The notes under the pieces are model-generated. The model searched no databases. It saw only the letters and a program-made list of their open reading frames with translations, and was not told the DNA's origin. Shown in pieces: positions 1-11,037 of a DNA stretch of 64,000 nt. Numbering within the stretch: position 1 is the stretch's first letter; each line of letters opens with the position of its first letter. Source of the DNA: Homarus americanus (Eukaryota; Arthropoda; Malacostraca; Decapoda; Nephropidae); contig NW_024744482.1 in assembly GCF_018991925.1 (NCBI RefSeq), positions 251,001 to 315,000 of the forward strand, given 5' to 3'. A program made the translations under genes and the position numbers.

Positions 1-1
1 A

Positions 2-30
2 TGTGTGTGTGTGTGTGTGTGTGTGTGTGG
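2..30. repeat. (GT)n microsatellite
   Basis: A GT run opens the window and is cut by its edge. Confidence 0.95.
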
Positions 31-217
31 TAGGGCGGCATGGTAGCTTGTGTGTAAGGGGAGGGGCGGTGAGCGGACCCGACACCTGAGCCAAGACAAA
101 CATCATTCATGTGTTTGGACTCCAAACTTACCTGCGAGGTAATTATGGTTCTGTTCACCTTGCCCACTGTGAGCTACCTTCTGTAAGTTGTGATGACCTA
201 TGGCAGTTTCTGAAGGT

Positions 218-220
<3 letters not shown>

Positions 221-312
<92 letters not shown>
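221..312. repeat. (GT)n microsatellite, ~92 bp
   Basis: This is a pure GT run. The frames that overlap it on both strands are simple poly-Cys-Val or poly-Thr-His translations. Confidence 0.97.
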
Positions 313-315
<3 letters not shown>

Positions 316-540
316 TCCAGCGTATCACCAAAATATCCCAATATCACCCCCCTCCCCTCCCCCCCACACACCTCACGGAACAATTCGTGTTTTGATACCA
401 CTGAAACAATCGTTTTACGAGAGACTCCAACACTATATATACAAGAGCATTTCGGACCATCCACATTGAGTCAAACATAGATACGTGTTTGTAATTTGCT
501 TGAAACGTGCTGAGGTCACGACCTTGGCTTCACCCGACCC

Positions 541-597
<57 letters not shown>
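541..597. repeat. (AC)n microsatellite
   Basis: A pure AC run. The following 600-1285 is single-copy AT-rich DNA with a CT run at 753-784 and a purine-rich patch at 1045-1110; no gene is seen. Confidence 0.95.
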
Positions 598-599
<2 letters not shown>

Positions 600-1286
600 T
601 CGTAGCGTGTGTGGAAATTATAATTATTTTAAAGACTTGGTTGCAGGAGATGAGATAAACTGTTCCTTGTTATTGTGATGTTTTGGTAATGTGCTGTTGA
701 CTAATATCATTACTTAGGTCATTAAGAAGAGACTGAGCTATAGGTATTAAATACTCTCTCTCCGTCTCTCTCCCTCCCTCTCTCATCTACTTATCAATAA
801 CAAACTACAACAATAACACTAACAGCGATAAATAAACAACCTCTCTATGTTTACTTCACCAGGCCGAGTATCCTGAGGGTCACTGGTCCTCGCTGAGAAT
901 AGGCATCTAACTTTGCAGATGAGGAAGTGAAAACTGTCAATTACAGTGCCGACTACCCTACCTAACGGTACATCAAGTTTATGGAACCCACTTTCCTTTA
1001 TGACTTTTGTATAGATAGCTAATGAGATAAAAAAATCTACAAGGAAATGAGGAGGGGGGGGGAGGATAGGGTGAAGGGGATGGAAGGGGAGGAGGGAAGG
1101 AAGGAATGGGTAAGATACAAGACACAACTCATAAGATAATTTGGAGAAAGTGAAGGAAAGCAGTTAAGACAACAGGTAAGGAATAGCCACAGGTAGCTGC
1201 CCCATACACTGATCTCTCCATATGTAGTAGGCATAATGAACTTTACCTACCTCTTTAATTAACTAGCTTTCACCGGGCTCTGGGCA

Positions 1287-1287
<1 letters not shown>

Positions 1288-1318
<31 letters not shown>
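1288..1318. repeat. (AC)n microsatellite
   Basis: A short pure AC run. The sequence on to 1620 is single copy, with no recognisable feature. Confidence 0.95.
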
Positions 1319-1321
<3 letters not shown>

Positions 1322-1627
1322 ACAATACCAGCCATAGCTATTGATAAACACACCTTGTCGGTCCACTGAAGTTATACCCAACAATACCTCATCACGTCCA
1401 CGCCCACAACAGGTGAGAGCGTAAACTACTAATTACAGTCCCTCATTACTTAGAATAATGACAGTCCATGGCAGTCGTCACTCACCATAATGATAGCTAT
1501 ACAACCCCAGTTAACAATAGTGATAGTCAGCTAACAGTCAACAGTCATTTGTTATAGTCTCAGTAATAAATAAATATAACTGTTTTACTCACCTACACAA
1601 CGTCACAAAGGTTCACGTGAGGAATAA

Positions 1628-1632
1628 TGATA

Positions 1633-1676
<44 letters not shown>
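1628..1676. repeat. (GAT)n microsatellite
   Basis: About fifteen GAT units. A GGGGAGA-rich patch at 1972-2013 and a GGGGGAAGG patch at 2153-2255 lie downstream; no gene is seen between. Confidence 0.95.
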
Positions 1677-2477
1677 ATACAAACACAGGTGCAAAATTTA
1701 CCCATATAACTACGGCCAACACACAAAGTTCTACGGTGGTCCACAAAAATACGGACACGAAGACCTCCCATCAGCCTCACTCGGTACCACCACAACACCA
1801 CCACCTCTACAGGGCCATCAGACGCGTCCTCGGCCCTAAACACGACCTTGAAGTCATTACTATCCCCGTCTTGTAGTTTTGTACGAGCTTTCTAAAACAT
1901 GATCCCGGCTACCAATGTTGCATAGTAAATAGGCTGTAGTTATTTTGTAGGTTAAAAGGGAGATCCAGATACGGGGGAGGGGAGAGGGGGAGAGGGAGAA
2001 GGGGGGAGAGGGGTAGTAGGTGTCTTTAACCCAGACATAATTTTTGTTGCTAAGGTTTTTAAACTATCGCAGAGAAGACAAGAGACACAAGTTTATCCAG
2101 TCGTGCCTTGGAATTCAACGTCTCAATGGAGCGTTGTGGAAATATCATCAAAGGAGGGGGTATGGGAGGGGGGGTGGGGAAGGGGTGGGGGGAAGGGGGC
2201 AGGGGGAGGAAGGGGTGGAAGGGGGAAGGGATAGGCGGGAAGGGGGAGGGAGTTAGAAGGACCAGCGCCGTAGGTGGCCACGAGCAAGACAAGGGTCTAT
2301 GCTATTAACCAGAGATAATAACCAAGCTATCAGACCATCTAAAATAACCAGTGTACATGATGTTATCTCGGAGGGTAACAACTCCTTATGGGTGCTATTT
2401 TTTTGTGTGAGCGTCCGAACTATGGCAAGTGTATACCCCTGTGGTGAGGAGCGAAGGATGTATGGTGGAGGTATGTA

Positions 2478-2690
2478 CAGTCCCCTTCACTAGTGCGTTT
2501 ACAGGGGCTTGTCTGGCTTTGTGCAGTGTGCCATCCCTGTGTTTTTGTTTACATTCGACGGAAGGAAACTCGCAATAGTAAACATTCAATGGAAAAAACG
2601 TAAAACAATATAATAATAACTATATCAATTTAATGATTTGTGCAATGTTTATATGACGAGCCCCTGTAAACGCACTAGTGAAGGGGACTG
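2478..2690. mobile_element. TA-flanked MITE (Tc1/mariner-like)
   Basis: The outer ~35 bp are near-perfect inverted repeats, beginning CAGTCCCCTTCACTAGTG at 2478 and mirrored by CACTAGTGAAGGGGACTG ending at 2690. A TA dinucleotide sits on each side (2476-2477 and 2691-2692). The 213-bp element has an AT-rich core and no coding capacity. TA target duplication with CAGT-type ends is characteristic of Tc1/mariner non-autonomous elements. A transposase would have to come from elsewhere in the genome. Confidence 0.85.
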
Positions 2691-3129
2691 TACTTGTTGA
2701 AGGAGGCGACGTGTGTAAGATCTTGTGAAAGTGTAATACTATAAAGTCTTTCTTGTTGTTTACCACTACACACACACACACACGCACACTCACCTAAATA
2801 TTCAAACTAACAGCAACCTTCTCTTGTAAACATTATGTTGTGTAGTAATTGAACAACATCAAATAAATAATCCCCATCATTTTATAAGTCATTTACCAAT
2901 AACTAACATCCCAACTTCCACATAACCTACCCTAAGTTACCACACAATGCTCCCAAACCTCACTGAAAAATGTACTTGTTGGTTTAAATTCATTAATATA
3001 AAGACACACAATCATTTTTATCCTCTTGTATTCAGAGATTCATTCATAGTTAATGGTACACTTAGTTACATGCATGCAGGTGTCGAAGAGACTCGTTGAG
3101 ACTCGTTTGTAATGATGTAGCTACCCACA

Positions 3130-3600
3130 GAGCTTATGAGTTCGCTAAATGCAGCAACATGTTAACATAACTTTGAGCGCTAACTGTTAGGCATCTTTTA
3201 CACCAAGGCAGAGGTCACTAAACACAACAACAAGCGCTCACAGTTGCTCATTTTCACACACTGTTTCAAGATTGCTAAATGCAGCAGGATAAGTTAACGC
3301 AGCAACACGCGCTCACATTATTCATTCTCACACTGCCAAAACCTCGCTAAACGAAGCAAGATGAGGTGACGTAGCAACACGCATTCGCCATTATTCATGT
3401 CCACACACAGGGCGGCAACAAACTCGGTAAATGTAGGGAGATATCTTGGCTCAGGCACGACAACACACCATTTTTTTTCACTCATCCAACACAGTAACAA
3501 GTGTAAGAAAAAATGCTTAACGTCTTCGCATCCGACCACAAACTCGCTAAAGGCAACGAGAAACACTGATACAGCAACATCAACAACACACTGTTAAGTA
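3130..3600. repeat. Degenerate ~85-bp tandem repeat
   Basis: A recurring block GCTAAA(T/C)G(C/A)AGCA...AGCAACACGC...ATTATTCAT...CACAC...CTC appears four to five times with heavy divergence (starts near 3142, 3272, 3352, 3430, 3545). It looks like an old minisatellite; the short frames across it are not conserved. Confidence 0.6.
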
Positions 3601-3890
3601 TGTGTTGATATGATCATGAGGGTCTATAAAGGTAATGTGACTCAACATAATAACACATGTACTCGTCTCTCGGCAGCAGTGTTGGTCAGTGTGGCATGAA
3701 GCAAGGATGTAGGAAGTTGGTTCTCTGCTTGTACCGCATATATTAAGTTGATTTATAAACAGAGATAACCTGATAACGCGATGGTAGAATGAGAAAGACA
3801 GGCAGCGATAGACAGAAACGACATACAGACAAAAGCCACTGTCGGGGGTAATATACTAGTTAATTATATAATCTAATGATAGCCAAGAAT

Positions 3891-4084
3891 ATTAATAATA
3901 AAAAGATCAATAATAATAATAATAAGTATAATAATAATAATATCATCAATAACAACAACAATAATAAGAGCAATAACAACAGCACAACAACAATAACAAT
4001 AACAACAGCACAACAACAATAACAATAACAACAACAATAACAAGAGCAATAACAACAACAACAACAACAACAAGAGCAACAACA
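3891..4084. repeat. Compound (AAT)/(AAC) trinucleotide array
   Basis: AAT units grade into AAC units with CAGCAC interruptions over about 190 bp. Confidence 0.9.
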
Positions 4085-4342
4085 ACACTCCTAATAGACA
4101 TGCAAATGACATTATCCCCGTAATGACCTCCACAATAACAAATGACTCCGAGTGCAACATTAATGAGGAACAAATAAATTACATCCACAGAAAACAATTA
4201 CAACAAGTACCTGAACGTATATATAAACAAACACAGGTACACCTCTCCCATACCCAACATCATTACGACATACACAGGGGAACGATTGTGTAGACGTGAA
4301 GAGCGGTTATTACCATATTGTTTCTATATGTAAATTGGGGTG

Positions 4343-4461
4343 TATCTTTATCTATACCTGTAATCGTACCTGTGTCTATACCTGTATCTGTACCTGTATT
4401 TTTACCTGTGTCTATACCTGTATCTGTACCTGTATTTGCACCTGTATCTGTACCTGCACCT
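4343..4461. repeat. (TGTACC/TGTATC)n hexamer array
   Basis: Roughly nineteen imperfect hexamers of the form TGTAYC or TGTGTC. The reverse complement of the same unit (ACAGGT) recurs at 9.8-9.96 kb. Confidence 0.8.
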
Positions 4462-4758
4462 GGAACGTATTTAAACAACTGATTCCTTTAACACTTTAGT
4501 AAATTCGGGACAAATTTTAGCTCACTCCTGCAATAAATTCTTCTGTTATGATAATCTGAGTCCTGGTGAAAACTTGTTGGAGATACTGAATGACTACACC
4601 AGCTTTCCAGTTTGGTAGAGCCCGTCAGCCGCCTGGTTCATTTTGTCTTCATCATCGTCAGATCTGATGATAAATGGGGAACTCTTGTTTCTCCTCCCAT
4701 AAATTCCTTTGCTTAAATTATTCACCCTCGAAAAGTAATAAGAGTTAAGGTTCGAAGC

Positions 4759-4831
4759 ACACACACACACACAAACACTACACACACACACACTCACACT
4801 CACACTACACACACACACTACACACACGCAC
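4759..4831. repeat. Interrupted (AC)n microsatellite
   Basis: AC runs are broken by AAACACT and CTAC interruptions. A SINE follows. Confidence 0.9.
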
Positions 4832-4865
4832 ACACTTTTCCTACATCAGTTCAGGCGTTCAGAGT

Positions 4866-4990
4866 GTTCGGAGGTCTAGTCTTGAACGTGGGTACCTATT
4901 TACAGCTGGGTGGACTAGAAGCGCCTCAGCATCGTACTGGGGATCCTTAGGACAGAAAACAAGCGCTGTATCCACTCTGCCACCACTTTT
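4866..4990 (-). mobile_element. tRNA-derived SINE with conserved central domain
   Basis: Read on the minus strand it starts GTGGTGGCAGAGTGGATAC, a good polymerase III A-box inside a tRNA-like head. A degenerate B-box region (GGATCCCCAGTACG) follows, then CCACCCAGCTGTAAATAGG and TACC. This last motif resembles the conserved central domain I recall in invertebrate SINEs. The boundaries are approximate. The minus-strand frame across 4859-5047 is a by-product and not a gene. Confidence 0.6.
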
Positions 4991-5049
4991 TCTTCCTTCA
5001 ATCTTAACAGCTCTCAACAGCCAGTTTCCAGGAAGGTGTAAACCCATAG

Positions 5050-5744
5050 CTCCATTGTTTACCTTGACTGATAATCCATCCCTACAAATTTCTATACACA
5101 GATCCTCTCAGTCCATGACATCCAGGATTCAGCAGTAGTCAAGGGCCTTGGGTTTGTTATACCCCTTGACTGCTGCGCCTCCCCCACACAACAACATCTC
5201 GTTCCCACAAATGCAGTTCACCATCAGGAACTATCTCACTCCAGAGTTATTCTACCTTGATAAGTTGTAGGAGCTGGTCTCAAGGCAGGTGAGTGGGGGG
5301 CTCCGTAACCTGTTTTGGCAAAGGTCGACGTCCTACTTGTCCTAGAGAAAGAGACGAAGAAGAAAAGAAGAAGAATTGAGAGCTTTAGGGGAACATGACT
5401 CGCTCTCTATGGGTATACCACAACTAGCTGACCAGACCAAAACAACTTTCCGGTTCAAGAGGAGACGAGGTTAGCGGTTATGGATACACAGCAACATTCC
5501 TCTCAGATATTCGGGCCGTCTAACGAACCTCACTACAATAGGTTGATTTAGAGTAGTATTTTTAGATTGCTCGTGTGATGGAAATTTCTTCCCCATATGG
5601 AAACAGCACCAGCTGTTGGTTTTCATTGATGTGTTTGCTTGGTTGACGATGCTAGTAATAGAGATGCTAGTCTATTACTGTTTCTTTCAGCGGTGATGAT
5701 GCTAAGACCAGGAAGATTTTTCACTCCGTGTTTTAAAAACTACG

Positions 5745-5745
<1 letters not shown>
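5050..5745. other. Single-copy stretch with no recognised gene
   Basis: Mixed-composition DNA with no open frame above about 90 codons, no tRNA and no clear repeat, apart from a short AAGAAG patch near 5350. An (AC)n run closes it at 5749-5797. Confidence 0.5.

Positions 5746-5748
<3 letters not shown>

Positions 5749-5797
<49 letters not shown>
5749..5797. repeat. (AC)n microsatellite
   Basis: A pure AC run. AT-rich single-copy DNA follows to about 6350 without a gene. Confidence 0.95.
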
Positions 5798-5800
<3 letters not shown>

Positions 5801-6349
5801 ACCAACTTCTTACCTAAATTATTCACACTTTTAAAGATATTTTTGAGTCACACCAAAGATTACAAAACATCCCCCGCGCCCCACCTTGTTCAGCCCGGTT
5901 ACCAGCTCCATATACGGTAGAGGAACTAGTGACGGTGCAGAAACATAACCCCAGCCTAATGTGACGAATTCATGGAGTTGAGAGTAATTTATCGGTGAAA
6001 GTTCTTCCAGTTGGCGGCGGTGTTGAGAGACTGAGGGATCCTGATTCTGAAAATTTCTTACCATGATTTTTTTCCACGTAACTCACGATATTAAAAGACA
6101 TACAATCGCTTAACTTAAAAAAACACACAAAAATAAGGTAAAAAAAAATAATAAAAACATGAAAATAATAAACTACCTTCAATTTGATTCCATGACTAAA
6201 TATCACTTAGGAGATAAAACTACAATAGAGATTTATTATCAAACATTTATCTGCCTTATTTAGCTTCTATCTGATACTCATTGAGGGTATATAGTTAAGG
6301 TATACGAACCCTTCTGAATCCCGAATCTATTTCAACCACAAATATGATT

Positions 6350-6720
6350 CACTCATCTCATTAACTCCTCCCTCACCTCTCACTCCTTATTATCTCTCCA
6401 TCCTCACCTCCTCCCTCACCTCTCACTATCTCTCATCCTCACCTCTTCTCTTCTTCGTGTCCCAGTCTTCCTCCTCTACATTCCTGTCTTCCAATCTTCC
6501 TAGACCTCCCTCTACCCCTCCTCTTCTCAACCCTCCGTCTCCCTATTTCCCTACCCTTCCTCTTCTTCTTCCTCCTCCTCCCTACCCGCTCTTCCTTTTC
6601 TTCTTCCTCTAACACTCATCTCCCAATCCCTCTACCTCTCCTCCTTCTCAACCCTCTCTCTCTCTCTCTCTCTCTCTTTCTACCCTTCCTCTTCTCCCTC
6701 CATCCCCCTTCCTCCCCCAG
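6350..6720. repeat. Pyrimidine-rich tract
   Basis: About 370 bp of CT-rich sequence with repeated CCTCACCTCTC and CCTCTTCTC phrases and a CT run at 6655-6678. It could form triplex DNA. Confidence 0.8.
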
Positions 6721-6973
6721 CGGCCATTGTCTTATCTCCAACTGGTCTTTCTCTCCCCAACATCTGACCAACTTAAGCCAAATATATTAGCCATATAGTG
6801 CAGTCAGTGCCAGGTTATATTTCCAGGTGTGTTGGTCCCCCGTCGAGCACCTGCCAGACGGGACCCTCAACCCCCCGGAGGTAAGGACCGCCGTAACCTG
6901 CTGCTTCAGGATACGCCAGCCAGGTCCTCTAACCTCTCCTAAGGCATTTTTTTTTTTGCCTGTTGGGGATTAA

Positions 6974-6974
<1 letters not shown>

Positions 6975-7004
<30 letters not shown>
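6975..7004. repeat. (AC)n microsatellite
   Basis: A short pure AC run after GATTAAGG. Confidence 0.95.
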
Positions 7005-7009
<5 letters not shown>

Positions 7010-7108
7010 AGATACGCCTTTACGCATGCCTGAATCTGAACTCTTATACAATTTACACAATATTTCGTATATTCCTAAGCTTTCCTTTACGCTGTCTCTT
7101 CTTATCTC

Positions 7109-7134
7109 CCCTAAACCTAACCTAACCCAACCCA
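7109..7134 (-). repeat. Telomere-like (CCTAA)n run
   Basis: About four CCTAA-type pentamers, the complement of arthropod telomeric TTAGG, with small variants. Confidence 0.7.
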
Positions 7135-7256
7135 AGCGTTCTAAAGACAGCGCGGGAAATGTACCGACTGTTATTATCCTTCTCTTCACTCTATCTTCCC
7201 AGACAACAAACAACTATTAAAAATTAAGATATAACTCACACTAACTCCCTCCATTA

Positions 7257-7400
7257 AAGTTCTTTCCCGGCCATAATTCAGCTCCTGTAAGTACCAGTAA
7301 GGGGAGATGCCCCCAGCTGGCGCACCAGAGCCATTAGTTTGAGCCATAAATACTAATTAGTGAAGGAAATGCATTTAATTAGCCAGCCAGTTTGTGAGGG
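7257..7400. promoter_or_regulatory. Candidate regulatory block with homeodomain motifs
   Basis: Within 60 bp lie GCCATAAA (reverse of the Abd-B-type TTTATGGC), CTAATTAG, ATGCATTTAATTAG and a CAGCTGG E-box, in a non-repetitive stretch. Motif density is seen; enhancer activity is only inferred. Confidence 0.25.
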
Positions 7401-7788
7401 AACGATGTGAAGTTTTGTCAGGAAGAAAGACGTCTCATCTAACACTCAAGTTTGAACTGTAACGTTAAATAAAGCTTCTCCATAAACAACCACAGTCAGA
7501 CAGTCAAATCCCATCAGTCATACAGTTACGTGTTACGCTGACTGAGGTGACTATAGTGTTTGTTTTGGGGGGGGGGAGGTAAACGCTTGTGACTGTTTGA
7601 TAACAAATAGAGAAGTGTCACTTTCATATTACTTAGATTTGCTCTACAATACCTATATACAATCTCTCTTATGCCTGGCGTCTTAGGAAACATCCCTTCT
7701 GAGTTTCTTGTTTCGTCAGTGACTATAGAGTTTGTGGAGTTTGCATGTCTGTCTGTTAACACTCTATAACGTCTTTATATCCTAGCAA

Positions 7789-7845
7789 TGTGTCTGTCTG
7801 TCTGTGTCTATCTGTCTCTGTCTGCCTGTTTCTGTCTGTCTGTAA
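7789..7845. repeat. (TGTC)n tetranucleotide array, interrupted
   Basis: TGTC and TGCC units with TATC variants. DNA from 7400 to this array is single copy without a gene. Confidence 0.85.
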
Positions 7846-8115
7846 CTCCACATATCGGTACCATTTCACTTGTTTCTCGGGCAGGTCCCTCATACTGTCT
7901 GGCCGGGTTAAGTTTTTTGGGTCAAAAGTTCAGAAGGCTAATCAGATAACACACCTGGGCGTGGGTTAACATCTCAGGTGAGTGCAGGTGAGTACAGTCT
8001 TCACCCTCACTCATCAATCTTTATTCTATTCACTAAATTATTCACGAAGGATATTTTTTTATCCGTTTTATGATCTTAATGTTTACTGTTTCTTCTCTTG
8101 AATACTTTAACCCCT

Positions 8116-8464
8116 GGGGATAATTTTCATAAGTAACAGGGATAATTTTATAAGTAACTGGGGATAATTTTCATAAGACACTAGGGATAATTTTATAAGT
8201 AACAGGGATAATTTTCATAAGTAACAAGGAATAATTTTATAAGTAACTGGGGATAATTTTCATAAGTAACTAGGGATAATTTCATAAGTAACTGGGGATA
8301 ATTTTCATAAGACACTAGGGATAATTTTATAAGTAACAGGGATAATTTTCATAAGTAACTAGAAATAATTTTATAAGTAACTGGGGATAATTTTCATAAG
8401 ACACTAGGGATAATTTTATAAGTAATAAGGATAAGTTTCATGTGTTAGGGATAATTTTTATAAG
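8116..8464. repeat. ~22-bp minisatellite (GGGATAATTTTCATAAGTAAC)
   Basis: About sixteen units of 21-23 bp alternate between ...TTTTCATAAG... and ...TTTTATAAG..., with occasional GACACTA variants. This gives a higher-order dimer of about 44 bp. Confidence 0.9.
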
Positions 8465-8555
8465 TGGGTAGAGGGGAAGATCTTCATGTATTGTGGAAAT
8501 AATGTCAATAACTTTGTACTGTAGTGTGGATGAACAAGCAACACGCGTCAGGGAG

Positions 8556-8639
8556 GTCAACAAAGGTCAAGGATGAGTCAACAAAGGTCAAGGGCTAGTC
8601 AACAAAGGCCAAGGGTGAGTCAACAAAGGTCAAGGGTGA
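8556..8639. repeat. 21-bp minisatellite of nuclear-receptor half-sites, 4 units
   Basis: Four 21-bp copies of GTCAACAAAGGTCAAGG plus four variable bases. Three keep an intact AGGTCA; the third has AGGCCA. At the 5' edge AGGTCA (8554-8559) and AGGTCA (8564-8569) form a perfect direct repeat with 4-bp spacing. Confidence 0.85.
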
Positions 8640-8738
8640 GAGGTTGGATGATGGCTCTCCAGGAAGTAGCACCTCCAACCTCTTGTACTTTCTTTACCTC
8701 TCAACCTCCAGAAGCGATCGGAGGCACTAAATCCTTAC

Positions 8739-9182
8739 ACCTACGTCTCCTCCTCCCTACACCCACGTCTCCTCCTACCTACACCCACGTCTCCTCCTAC
8801 CTACACCCACGTCTCCTCCTACCTACACCCACGTCTCCTCCTACCTACTACACCCACGTCTCCTCCTCCCTACACCCACGTCTCACACCCACGTCTCCTC
8901 CCTACCTACCACCCCGTCTCCTCCTACCTACACCCACGTCTCCTCCTACCTACACCCACGTCTCCTCCCTACCTACACCCACGTCTCCTCCTACCTACAC
9001 ACTACGTCTCCTCCTACCTACACGTCTCCTCCTACCTACACCCACGTCTCCTCCTACCTACACCCACGTCTCCTCCTACCTACACCCACGTCTCCTCCTA
9101 CCTACACCCACGTCTCCTCCTCCCTACACCCACGTCTCCTCCTCCCTACACCCACGTCTCCTCCTACCTACACCCACGTCTC
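8739..9182. repeat. 22-bp minisatellite (TACACCCACGTCTCCTCC)
   Basis: About twenty units of 22 bp (TACACCCACGTCTCCTCC plus TACC). Since 22 is not a multiple of 3 and the unit lacks stops in every frame, it creates a spurious 209-codon frame cycling YTHVSS, YLHPRLL and PTPTSP. Confidence 0.93.
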
Positions 9183-9243
9183 CATGTTGTTTATGTTCTT
9201 GACACACATCTTGACTTTATGTAATCAATCACTAGCCGCCCCT

Positions 9244-9395
9244 TCCAGCCACGCCACTACACGCCTCTATACGCGACACTACACTCCTCTATACGCGCCA
9301 CTACACGCCTCTATACGCGACACTACACTCCTCTATACGCGCCACTACACGCTTCCAACCACGCCACTTTCTCTACTCGCGTCATTACACGTCTT
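9244..9395. repeat. 22-bp minisatellite (ACGCCTCTATACGCGACACTAC)
   Basis: Four good 22-bp units (9259-9350) and diverged flanking copies. It is the fourth array in 1.3 kb with this period but has a different sequence. Confidence 0.85.
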
Positions 9396-9785
9396 CACCC
9401 ATCCTCCTGTTAGATAACGTCGCCAATTGTCTAACTAACAGGTTGACTGACAGGTTGACAGGATGATTGATTGACAGGCTGCCTGACTGTTAGGTAGAGT
9501 GGATGGTTGATTGTTTGATTGACTGTTTACATAATGTCAGGAGTGCAGTGGGCGATTGGATACAGCATTCGAAACCTACCTTAAGAGTAGGTGGTAATTA
9601 CACGGGGCACCCCTAGTCGGCCACACTGGGGAGGGGTGAAGGTGTTGGGGAAGAATAAAAGTTTTACCCTCGAGTGATGGGCAGGTAAGGGGTTGTCAGA
9701 TATATGGGATTTACTTTCACTTGTATGTCGCTAGCGGGTCATGTGGCTGACTCTGAGTTACCCAATGATTAAGTCTACTGGATTG

Positions 9786-9957
9786 ATACAGGTGTTAATG
9801 ACAATAAATACAGGTATAATACAGGTACAAGTGCATTACAAGGTACAAGTGGTGGATAGGTACAGGTAAAAATACAGTTAGTGATACCGTCTAAATAAAG
9901 GTACAAAAATAGATACAGGTGTAAGGGTTTTACAGGTAGAAACACAGGTACGGAAAC
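9786..9957. repeat. (ACAGGT)n-like degenerate hexamer array
   Basis: Phrases such as ATACAGGT and GGTACAAGT recur. This is the reverse complement of the 4.3-kb hexamer. An AC run follows at 9961-9986. Confidence 0.75.
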
Positions 9958-10091
9958 GAATACACACACACACACACACACACACAGAGGTGTAGTTACA
10001 GACGCATCAACCTACCATAATACACAGGGCACACATACATACAGACAGACACACAGACAGACAGTCGTAGGTGTATGTGTTAAAATCAAAT

Positions 10092-10138
<47 letters not shown>
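10092..10138. repeat. (AG)n microsatellite
   Basis: A pure GA run followed by CT-rich DNA to about 10330. Confidence 0.95.
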
Positions 10139-10140
<2 letters not shown>

Positions 10141-10369
10141 ATCCCCCTTTGCATTCTATTTTGTTCTATATTTTTTTTACCTCTGACTCCCGGTAAAGCA
10201 GAGGGCGTGAAGGGTTATCCGCCTCCCTTCCCCCTCCACCTCTTCACCCTCACCCTCCCTCCATCCCTCCCTTCACGACACAAGGTAAAATCCACCCTCC
10301 TTCCCTTACCCACAAGACCCACTTCACCTTGTCACACAGTAAGCGAAAGTCATTCCCTGAGACATGAAC

Positions 10370-10565
10370 CATCGATTACAGTTTAGTAAGGATCATCTCG
10401 GTTCAGTTGCATTTACCGGTTACTAAGGCGTATTGAGGAGGGCCACCAGTTATTATTACGGTCCAGTGTTGTACCGGTTAGGAAAGGTTCATCGACTACA
10501 GTTTCACACCGGGTCGAAAAGTATAATTACGGCCGAGTTTCGAACCGGTAAGTGAGACATCTTCG
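10370..10565. repeat. Degenerate ~73-bp tandem repeat
   Basis: Elements ACAGTTT, TTACGG(T/C)C and (G)AACCGGT recur about three times. From 10570 to 11035 the DNA is single copy with no recognisable gene. Confidence 0.5.
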
Positions 10566-11037
10566 AAAACAGTTAAATAAATATCAACTCACTAACTCAT
10601 TTATATTATTGGTGTATGACACGTCTTCATCTACTCTGATAATCTTCTCATAGGCTATAAAAACCAGCCTATGGAGTTCGCTCAAAGTACAATCGAATAA
10701 GGATGAGTTTGGCGGCATCGGTGAATGAGTCACCCTGAGAAGATGGTAAGGGAGTAGTGATGAACGATGCTTAGAGAATATACTGACTGAGTATCGAAAC
10801 ATTATTGTATTATAGAAGTGAATACAATCCATCAAGTAAAGACTCACCTTGGCCAAATTTCGAATCACTTTATGGGGAAAAGTTGTAGAGTGTAGAACTT
10901 TCCGAGCCAATTTTCGAACCAGTGAATCAGTGTTACTTTGGGGGTTTCATCAGTTATACTTTTAGTTAGGGGCATGTCGGACCAGTCTTGTATTTGTGAA
11001 TGTGATGTACTGTGGAGAAGTGCCCTTAGATGATACC

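Noticed and set aside
8573..9202. 209-codon frame as a gene
   Set aside because: It is a 22-bp minisatellite that happens to lack stops; the protein repeats every 22 residues as the frame rotates.
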